This document shows, piece after piece, positions 1-4,832 of a stretch of 6,255 nt of DNA. Each line of letters starts with the position of its first letter. The first letter of the stretch is position 1. The DNA is from Veillonella parvula. Lineage in GTDB: Bacteria > Bacillota > Negativicutes > Veillonellales > Veillonellaceae. Location of the stretch: NCBI GenBank assembly GCA_947096075.1, contig CAMUQE010000110.1, forward strand, positions 1-6,255, given 5' to 3'. The notes below the pieces were generated by a model. The model ran no database searches. It was not told the origin of the DNA and saw only the letters and a program-made list of their open reading frames with translations. The position numbers and the translations under genes are program-made.

Positions 1-52
1 CATTCAGTAAACATATAGCTAGTTAAATTGAGGGAAGAAGAAATAGAACTAG

Positions 53-84
53 TTATAACCTCTCTATAGAATACGTGATATAAT
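53..84 (+). promoter_or_regulatory. Candidate promoter for the VTT membrane protein gene
   Basis: A perfect TATAAT lies at 79-84, preceded by TG at 76-77 with one intervening base, which makes an extended -10. The -35 region is poor; the best hexamer is TTATAA at 53-58, with a 20-base spacer. Extended -10 promoters tolerate a weak -35. The start point would fall near 91, giving a leader of about 23 bases that carries the ribosome site GAGG at 105-108. The rest of 1-113 holds no gene that I can see. Confidence 0.5.
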
Positions 85-113
85 TAAGCTAGTCTTTTTA
101 ATACGAGGTATAT

Positions 114-851
114 ATGAGTAAAAGAAATTTAAAACCTTCTGGTGAAGATTGGGTACAGTTAATAGCAGGCATTGGTTTCATTGTTTTATTAATTGTCATA
201 AATATAGTAGATCCTACGTTTTATCCGACCATGTGGCACTTGGCAACGAGTGGCTCTATGGAGGAGGTAGCGGAGTATATTCAAAGCTTTGGTCCCATGG
301 CCATGGTGGTGAGTATGGTCCTCGATATTTTTGTTAATGCTGTAGGATTCTTGCCATCCATTTTTATTTCAACTGCAAATGGTTTGGTATTCGGTTTGTG
401 GCCAGGCATCATTATTTCTTGGCTAGCAGAAACAATTGGGGTAGTTATTAGCTTTTATATTATGCGTTACTTTTTGCGTGATACAGCGGACAAGTTGATT
501 GCCAAGAGTACGGTATTGATGAAAGTAGATGATTTCTCTGGTAAAAATGGTTTTGTGGTTATGTTATTTGCCCGGTCCTTACCATATTTTCCGTCTGGTG
601 TCATCACTGCATTAGGCGCCATTAGTAAGATTAAACCGAGAGATTATATCTTAGCGAACTTAATCGGTAAGTTCCCATCTACAGCTTTAGAAGTGGCTAT
701 TGGTACAGATATTGTAAACTTCCAAGAAAATATGGGACGCTTAGGTATTATCGTTATTGTTGCTGGCATAGTGTACTTTATACTATGGAAAGTGTACAAG
801 AGCTATATGGATAAGAAAAACGCAGAGCAAGAACACGATCCTAATGCGTAA
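114..851 (+). CDS. TVP38/TMEM64 (VTT domain) family membrane protein
   Basis: This is a 245-residue integral membrane protein of the DedA/VTT superfamily, TVP38/TMEM64 branch. The family sits in the cytoplasmic membrane and has been linked to lipid scrambling or flipping and to envelope homeostasis; no substrate can be read from this sequence. A hydrophobic segment spans about residues 14-32, followed by a polar stretch and then the VTT core at about 62-200. The core contains the re-entrant-like segment GFLPSIFISTANGLVFG and the signature A-R-S-L-P (R154, P157) followed by G-A-I-S-K-I-K-P-R-D-Y. A last membrane span covers about 210-227 and the short tail is charged. The ATG at 114 has GAGG five bases upstream. 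The length is normal for the family. The next gene starts 56 bases after the stop with no terminator between, so co-transcription is plausible but a functional link is not evident. The family call is firm; the role is unknown. Confidence 0.88.
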   Translation: MSKRNLKPSGEDWVQLIAGIGFIVLLIVINIVDPTFYPTMWHLATSGSMEEVAEYIQSFGPMAMVVSMVLDIFVNAVGFLPSIFISTANGLVFGLWPGIIISWLAETIGVVISFYIMRYFLRDTADKLIAKSTVLMKVDDFSGKNGFVVMLFARSLPYFPSGVITALGAISKIKPRDYILANLIGKFPSTALEVAIGTDIVNFQENMGRLGIIVIVAGIVYFILWKVYKSYMDKKNAEQEHDPNA

Positions 852-907
852 CCATTTCTAATCTTAGTCAAAATCTTCAACTTAGTATATATGAAAGAGG
901 CGATAGT

Positions 908-2101
908 ATGAGCTTTTCTCTTCCTGAACGTGTAACTTTGAAAGGTCCTAATTTTATTCGTGAAGTATTTGAACGTGGTGTAGGTGTGGAAGGTTTTATC
1001 AGCTTTGGTATTGGTAATCCTGCGCCAGAAGCAATTCCTGTAGAGGTCATCGAAAAGGCTTTTGATGAAGTGGTTCACTCTAACCCTATGAGTCTTTTAC
1101 AATATGGTCCTATGCAAGGTGATGCGCATCTTGCTGAACTTACGTTGGAACGTCTTGTAAATACACATAAGATGAATCCTAACGGACAAGGTCTCATTAT
1201 TTCTAATGGAGCGGGTCAATTACTAGGTCTTGTACCGATTACCGTATTAGAACCAGGCGATGAAGTTTATATGGATGAATTTACTTTCACTAGTGCTATC
1301 AATTCTGTACGTAATATGGGTGGTAAAGCATTAGGTGTTAAAACTGATGAGCACGGTATGATTCCAAGTGAGTTAGAAAAAGCGGCTCAATCTGGTAAAG
1401 GTAAATATATTTATCTAATTCCTAACTTTCAGAATCCAACAGGCATTACTATGCCTTTAGAACGCCGTAAGGAGATTTACGCTATAGCATCTAAATATGA
1501 TTTATTTATCTATGAAGATGACCCATATGGTGAAATTCGTTTTGCTGGCGAATATATCCCAACATTTAAATCTTTTGATACCGAAGACCGCGTTCTTTAT
1601 GCAGGTTCTTATTCTAAGACATTATCTGCCGGCTTGCGTGTAGGCTTTTTATTTGGTCCAGCTAAGGTAATTGAGGCTATCCAAGCATTGAAAAATAATA
1701 CGGCAGGGCAAATGCCGTTGGTTACTCAAAAAGTTGTAGCTAAGGTCCTTGATACTATCGATTATGATGCACATTTGGATAATGTGCGTAAAGTATATAA
1801 AACAAAGTGTGATGCATTACTTAACGCTTTTGAAAAGTATGCGAGCTCTAAAGTTAAATTAACGAAACCTACAGGTGGTATGTTTGCATGGATGACAATG
1901 CCTGAGGATGTAGATTGTGATGTATTTTTTGAAACTTGTATGGATCGCAATGTAGGAATTATTAAATGTGGTGCCTTTGCAGCAGATGGAGCAGGGGAAG
2001 GTCATGCATTTCGCTTGAGCTATACTGTGCCAACTGTAGATGAAATCACGAAGGGCATGGAAATTCTTGGTTCTTTAACTAAAGAATTCTGTGGCGAGTA
2101 A
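908..2101 (+). CDS. PLP-dependent aminotransferase, class I/II (LysN/ARO8-like)
   Basis: This cytoplasmic fold-type I pyridoxal-phosphate enzyme of 397 residues transfers amino groups between an amino acid and a 2-oxo acid. Visible motifs are N-P-T-G at 176-179, the E-D-D-P-Y segment at about 203-207 (cofactor ring contacts), the Schiff-base lysine K237 in S-Y-S-K-T-L, followed by G-L-R-V-G, and the C-terminal carboxylate-binding arginine R369 in F-R-L-S-Y. The protein resembles the 2-aminoadipate/aromatic aminotransferase (LysN, ARO8) group and the catalytic half of MocR regulators. It begins directly with the aminotransferase domain, so it has no winged-helix DNA-binding domain and is an enzyme rather than a MocR regulator. 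The ATG at 908 is preceded by AGAGG at 896-900 with a seven-base gap. The gene may be read from the upstream promoter, since the 56-base gap shows only a weak -10-like TATATA at 886-891. Substrate specificity (aromatic, branched-chain, aminoadipate or alanine) cannot be decided from sequence. Confidence 0.9.
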   Translation: MSFSLPERVTLKGPNFIREVFERGVGVEGFISFGIGNPAPEAIPVEVIEKAFDEVVHSNPMSLLQYGPMQGDAHLAELTLERLVNTHKMNPNGQGLIISNGAGQLLGLVPITVLEPGDEVYMDEFTFTSAINSVRNMGGKALGVKTDEHGMIPSELEKAAQSGKGKYIYLIPNFQNPTGITMPLERRKEIYAIASKYDLFIYEDDPYGEIRFAGEYIPTFKSFDTEDRVLYAGSYSKTLSAGLRVGFLFGPAKVIEAIQALKNNTAGQMPLVTQKVVAKVLDTIDYDAHLDNVRKVYKTKCDALLNAFEKYASSKVKLTKPTGGMFAWMTMPEDVDCDVFFETCMDRNVGIIKCGAFAADGAGEGHAFRLSYTVPTVDEITKGMEILGSLTKEFCGE

Positions 2102-2105
2102 TATA

Positions 2106-2135
2106 TTGATAATTTTTGATATAACGTGATACAAT
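2106..2135 (+). promoter_or_regulatory. Promoter of mrp
   Basis: TTGATA at 2106-2111 is a five-of-six match to the -35 consensus. After an 18-base spacer comes TACAAT at 2130-2135, a five-of-six -10, with TG at 2127-2128 giving an extended -10. This is the best promoter in the window. It starts five bases after the aminotransferase stop and predicts a start near 2142, leaving a leader of about 80 bases. A second TTGATA at 2116-2121 repeats the -35 element exactly ten bases on. Confidence 0.65.
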
Positions 2136-2154
2136 GTAAGCGTAGATACATTGT
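2131..2154. promoter_or_regulatory. Perfect dyad over the mrp -10 and start site, candidate operator
   Basis: ACAATGTA at 2131-2138 and its exact reverse complement TACATTGT at 2147-2154 flank an eight-base spacer. The left arm contains five bases of the -10, and the centre (about 2142.5) coincides with the predicted transcription start. That is where a dimeric repressor would block polymerase. In RNA only part of it would be transcribed, which argues for a DNA site rather than a hairpin. No T-run follows, so it is not a terminator for the aminotransferase. The cognate regulator is unknown. Confidence 0.4.
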
Positions 2155-2187
2155 GTTTACCATATAAAAAAGTTTTTAATATAGATG

Positions 2188-2224
2188 TGAGGTATAGCCT
2201 CAAAGAAAGTAGGTGTTTACTATG
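2188..2224 (+). promoter_or_regulatory. mrp leader hairpin and ribosome site deciding the start codon
   Basis: TGAGG (2188-2192) and CCTCA (2198-2202) can pair around a five-base loop, placing a small hairpin just before the ribosome site. AGGTG at 2211-2215 matches the 3' end of 16S rRNA and stands six bases before ATG 2222, so that codon is preferred. The in-frame GTG at 2213 lies inside this site and has no good ribosome site of its own. Confidence 0.5.
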
Positions 2225-3055
2225 GGTTGCGGTAGCAGCAGTGATTGTGGCGGATGCCCATCTCAATCTTCTGGTTGCGGTGGTGGCGCGCCTCAACAAC
2301 CTCAAGATCTTACAGCTCAATTACACGAGCTTAGTTCTGTTAAACATGTAATCGGCGTAGTATCTGGTAAAGGCGGCGTAGGTAAATCCTCCGTTACTAG
2401 CTTGATGGCCATTACAATGGCGCGTAAAGGTTACAAAGTCGGTATCCTCGATGCGGATATTACGGGTCCTTCCATTCCTAAGATGTTTGGTATCAAGGAA
2501 AAAGCGTATGCCGACGAAATCGGTATGTATCCTGTAAAATCCAAAGGTGGTATTGACGTTATGTCTGTTAACCTTCTTTTGGAAAATGATACTGATCCTG
2601 TTTTATGGCGTGGTCCTATTCTAGGCAATGTTGTAAAGCAATTCTATACAGATGTTATTTGGAAAGACATCGACTATTTATTCGTTGATATGCCACCAGG
2701 AACAGGTGACGTAGCGATTACTGTATACCAATCTTTGAAATTGGATGGTATTATCATCGTTACATCTCCTCAAGACTTGGTATCCATGATTGTTGAAAAA
2801 GCAGTAAAAATGGCTGATTTAATGCAGGTACCTATTATTGGTGTTGTGGAAAACTACTCTTACTTCCATTGCCCAGATAACGGTAAGGATTACCAAATCT
2901 TTGGTGAAAGCCACATTGAAGAAATCCTTCAAAAGTACGGTCTTTTATTGTTAAACCGTTTACCAATTGATCCAACTATTGCAAACCTTTGCGACCAAGG
3001 TGATATTGAGTCTATCGAAAAAACAAACTTAGAGAACGTATCTCTACCTGAATAG
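2222..3055 (+). CDS. mrp: Mrp/NBP35-family P-loop ATPase, Fe-S cluster carrier
   Basis: This 277-residue protein is a member of the ParA/MinD-like Mrp/NBP35/ApbC group, cytoplasmic ATPases that bind a [4Fe-4S] cluster, usually as dimers, and pass it to apo-enzymes. The deviant Walker A G-K-G-G-V-G-K-S is at residues 49-56. The switch D-A-D-I-T-G-P-S runs from D77, and the Walker B region V-D-M-P-P-G-T-G-D is at about 155-163. The N-terminus is rich in Cys, Gly and Ser, with cysteines 3, 9, 12 and 19 (CX5CX2CX6C). This recalls the N-terminal cluster motif of Nbp35, although the spacing differs. The usual C-terminal CxxC reads C217-P-D-N220, so its second cysteine is absent. I chose ATG 2222 over GTG 2213 because of ribosome-site spacing. 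The gene has its own promoter and a strong terminator 16 bases after the stop, so it is probably a single-gene unit, possibly with read-through from upstream. The family call is firm; the client proteins are unknown. Confidence 0.92.
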   Translation: MGCGSSSDCGGCPSQSSGCGGGAPQQPQDLTAQLHELSSVKHVIGVVSGKGGVGKSSVTSLMAITMARKGYKVGILDADITGPSIPKMFGIKEKAYADEIGMYPVKSKGGIDVMSVNLLLENDTDPVLWRGPILGNVVKQFYTDVIWKDIDYLFVDMPPGTGDVAITVYQSLKLDGIIIVTSPQDLVSMIVEKAVKMADLMQVPIIGVVENYSYFHCPDNGKDYQIFGESHIEEILQKYGLLLLNRLPIDPTIANLCDQGDIESIEKTNLENVSLPE

Positions 3056-3071
3056 GATTTATATGATAATG

Positions 3072-3105
3072 AAAGCTGTGCATACTTTGTGATGCACAGC
3101 TTTTT
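3072..3105 (+). terminator. Intrinsic terminator of mrp
   Basis: A perfect 12-base-pair stem pairs 3072-3083 (AAAGCTGTGCAT) with 3092-3103 around an eight-base loop. It is followed by a T-run, of which five are consecutive at 3101-3105. It lies 16 bases after the mrp stop codon and separates mrp from the carrier gene. Confidence 0.9.
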
Positions 3106-3115
3106 CTCACATCTT

Positions 3116-3144
3116 TTTATCTTGAACTATATTATATTTATGAT
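3116..3144 (+). promoter_or_regulatory. Possible promoter of the dicarboxylate carrier gene
   Basis: The region between the mrp terminator and the carrier must hold a promoter, but it is very AT-rich and the choice is uncertain. The best spaced pair is TTTATC at 3116-3121 and TATGAT at 3139-3144 with a 17-base spacer. An alternative -10 is TATAAA at 3152-3157. An AT-only 9-bp inverted repeat (3133-3141 with 3153-3161) also lies here, which is expected in such sequence. Confidence 0.3.
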
Positions 3145-3183
3145 AAGAAGATATAAATATATTTTTTGAGTTTTTTCCTATGT

Positions 3184-3197
3184 AGGAGGTATGTGTA
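3184..3197 (+). promoter_or_regulatory. Ribosome site that sets the carrier start at 3197
   Basis: A full AGGAGG at 3184-3189 stands one base before ATG 3191 and seven bases before ATG 3197. Only the second spacing is workable, so translation should start at 3197 with M-K-K-L-L, two residues shorter than the longest reading frame. Confidence 0.75.
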
Positions 3198-4597
3198 TGA
3201 AAAAACTATTAAACTGGATTATTCCAGCGGCCTTCGGGTTAGGCCTTTGGTTTATTCCAACTCCAGAGGGGCTAACTCCTCAGTCTTGGCATTTATTCGC
3301 CATCTTTGTAGCTACAATCGTAGGCTTTATTACTCAGCCATTACCGATTGGTGGCGTATCCATCGTTGTTATTACTGTGGCTGCTTTGACAGGTACGTTG
3401 AAAATTAGCGAAGGCATCTCTGGTTTTGCTAACTCTGCTATCTGGTTGATCGTAGGCGCTTTCTTATTCTCTCGTGGCTTTATTAAAACTGGTTTGGGGA
3501 AACGTATTGCTTATAACTTGATTTCTGCTTTTGGTAGCAGTTCATTACGTTTAGCATACGCATTGGCTTTATCTGATTTAATTTTGGCTCCAGCAACACC
3601 TTCTAACACAGCTCGTGTGGGTGGCGTTATCATGCCAATTACTACAAGCTTGGCAAAAGCTTTTGGTTCTGAACCACAAAATGGCCCTCGTAAAATTGGT
3701 TCCTTTTTGATGCAATCTATTTATCAAGTTAATACAATTACATCTGCTATGTTCCAAACATCCATGGCTGGTAATACCTTGGTGGCGGCTTTAGCACTTC
3801 AATCCTTTGGCATTGGCATTACTTGGGGGGATTGGGCTATGGCAGCAATTGTTCCTGGTATCATTGCATTGATTATTATGCCGTACTTCATTTACAAAGT
3901 ATATCCACCTGAAATTAAAGACGCTCGCGAAGCGCAACAAATGATTCGTGAAGAGTTAAAAGGTCTTGGTAAAATGAGCTTCCAAGAATGGGTTATGCTT
4001 GGCGTATTTATTTTAGCCTTAGTATTATGGGCCACTTCACAATTCACAAAACTTGATGCGACAACAGTTGCCTTTTTGGGTATTTCCATTTTGCTTGCTA
4101 CAGGTGTTCTTATTTGGGATGATGTTAAGAGTGAAAAAGGTGCTTGGGATACATTGGTTTGGATGGGGACTTTGATGGGCTTTGCCGGGTTCCTTTCTAA
4201 ATTAGGCTTTATTAAATGGGCTACAGTTCAAGTTGGTGGCTATATCCCAGAAGGTTCTTGGGTAATTGCTTTTGTTGTAGCAGTTCTTGTTAACACATAT
4301 GCACATTATGTATTTGCATCTTTGACAGCACATATTTCTGCAATGTTCGTAGCATTCTCTGCTATAGCTATCTCTGCAGGTGCACCACCAATGTTGACAT
4401 TATTGATGATTGCATTCACATCTAACTTGTGTATGTCTTTGACTCACTATGCAGCAGGTCCATCTCCAGTAATCTTTAATACTGGTTATGTTCCTCAAAA
4501 TACATGGTGGAAACTCGGTTTCTTTACATCTGTAATCAACTTAATCATCTTCATGGGTCTTGGCTCTGTATGGATGAAGTTGATCGGTATGTGGTAA
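3197..4597 (+). CDS. DASS-family anion:dicarboxylate carrier (2-oxoglutarate/malate translocator type)
   Basis: This 466-residue cytoplasmic membrane protein has about a dozen hydrophobic segments and belongs to the divalent anion:Na+ symporter (DASS, SLC13-like) family. It resembles the CitT/TtdT/YflS and plastid DiT branch, which moves or exchanges malate, succinate, 2-oxoglutarate, tartrate or citrate. The first substrate/sodium-site signature is S136-N137-T138, within P-A-T-P-S-N-T-A-R-V-G-G. The matching site in the second half is around S409-N410 and S414-L-T-H-Y418, followed by A-A-G-P-S-P. Also typical of this branch are I-T-S-A-M-F at about 176-181, the segment Y-P-P-E-I-K-D in the central loop and the ending W-W-K-L-G-F. 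The length is normal and there is no break. A terminator upstream and another downstream make it a single-gene unit. In a Veillonella-like anaerobe, uptake or exchange of C4 acids such as malate and succinate is the likely role; sodium coupling versus antiport cannot be told from sequence. Confidence 0.9.
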   Translation: MKKLLNWIIPAAFGLGLWFIPTPEGLTPQSWHLFAIFVATIVGFITQPLPIGGVSIVVITVAALTGTLKISEGISGFANSAIWLIVGAFLFSRGFIKTGLGKRIAYNLISAFGSSSLRLAYALALSDLILAPATPSNTARVGGVIMPITTSLAKAFGSEPQNGPRKIGSFLMQSIYQVNTITSAMFQTSMAGNTLVAALALQSFGIGITWGDWAMAAIVPGIIALIIMPYFIYKVYPPEIKDAREAQQMIREELKGLGKMSFQEWVMLGVFILALVLWATSQFTKLDATTVAFLGISILLATGVLIWDDVKSEKGAWDTLVWMGTLMGFAGFLSKLGFIKWATVQVGGYIPEGSWVIAFVVAVLVNTYAHYVFASLTAHISAMFVAFSAIAISAGAPPMLTLLMIAFTSNLCMSLTHYAAGPSPVIFNTGYVPQNTWWKLGFFTSVINLIIFMGLGSVWMKLIGMW

Positions 4598-4623
4598 GAC
4601 TAGGTACTATAAATTTTTATATG

Positions 4624-4676
4624 TGTAATGTATTTAACTTTAGGATCTCTTAGATAAAAGTTAAATGTAAATTACA
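4624..4676. repeat. Interrupted inverted repeat after the carrier gene
   Basis: Two nested pairs of arms share one axis. The outer pair is TGTAAT (4624-4629) with ATTACA (4671-4676). The inner pair is a perfect 10-bp match, ATTTAACTTT (4632-4641) with AAAGTTAAAT (4657-4666), around a 15-base loop. An asymmetric internal loop (2 and 4 bases) separates them. It sits 26 bases after the stop codon and 10 bases before the terminator stem. It could fold as a 3'-UTR hairpin in the carrier mRNA, or be a binding site or a small repeat-element remnant. No T-run follows it, so it is not itself a terminator. Confidence 0.55.
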
Positions 4677-4686
4677 ATGTATGGTG

Positions 4687-4715
4687 AAAGCCGTCCCGTT
4701 AGGGGCGGCTTTTTT
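4687..4715 (+). terminator. Intrinsic terminator of the carrier gene
   Basis: An 11-base-pair GC-rich stem (4687-4697 with 4702-4712, including one G-T wobble) closes a GTTA tetraloop, and six T bases run from 4710 to 4715. This is a textbook intrinsic terminator, 89 bases after the carrier stop. Confidence 0.93.
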
Positions 4716-4744
4716 ATGATAAAATATGAGTAGTTAATAGATAA

Positions 4745-4773
4745 TTAATGTAAATATTGTAAAATAATATAAA
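4745..4773 (+). promoter_or_regulatory. Possible promoter of the aminopeptidase gene
   Basis: TTAATG at 4745-4750 and TATAAA at 4768-4773, with a 17-base spacer, form the best spaced pair after the terminator. The -35 matches only three of six positions and the stretch is nearly all A and T, so this is tentative. The alternative is a -10 TATGAT at 4808-4813, inside the palindrome at 4794-4821, which would give a very short leader. Confidence 0.25.
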
Positions 4774-4793
4774 TAATAAATTATTCAAGCTAA

Positions 4794-4821
4794 ATGTACA
4801 AATCTTATATGATTTGTACAT
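4794..4821. promoter_or_regulatory. Perfect 28-bp palindrome abutting the aminopeptidase ribosome site
   Basis: Arms ATGTACAAATC (4794-4804) and GATTTGTACAT (4811-4821) are exact reverse complements around a six-base spacer TTATAT. Each arm contains the self-complementary hexamer TGTACA, and their centres are 20 bases apart, close to two helical turns. The ribosome site AGGAGGG (4822-4828) begins at the very next base, and ATG follows at 4833. It could be a repressor operator or an mRNA hairpin next to the ribosome site. There is no T-run, so it is not a terminator. Confidence 0.6.
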
Positions 4822-4832
4822 AGGAGGGACCT

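Noticed and set aside
19..92. Imperfect inverted repeat CTAGTTAAATT / AATTAAGCTAG flanking the first promoter
   Set aside because: There are two mismatches in eleven bases and more than 50 bases between the arms in AT-rich DNA, so it is compatible with chance.
803..1078. Minus-strand open frame of 91 codons over the VTT/aminotransferase junction
   Set aside because: It overlaps two well-supported genes, has no convincing ribosome site, and shows no recognisable family.
2213..2221. GTG at 2213 as mrp start
   Set aside because: The GTG lies inside the likely ribosome site for ATG 2222 and has no good site of its own.
2075..2320. Minus-strand open frame of 81 codons across the mrp promoter
   Set aside because: Its low-complexity Thr/Ala/Arg composition comes from the complement of the Cys/Gly/Ser-rich mrp start, and it would run through a good promoter.
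3133..3161. 9-bp inverted repeat TATATTTAT / ATAAATATA before the carrier
   Set aside because: It is made only of A and T in a very AT-rich spacer, so such a match is expected by chance.
3191..3196. ATG at 3191 as carrier start
   Set aside because: It is only one base after AGGAGG; the ATG at 3197 has a normal seven-base gap.
4674..4681. ACAATGTA recurring from the mrp dyad
   Set aside because: There is one half only, with no partner arm at dyad spacing, in AT-rich DNA upstream of a terminator.
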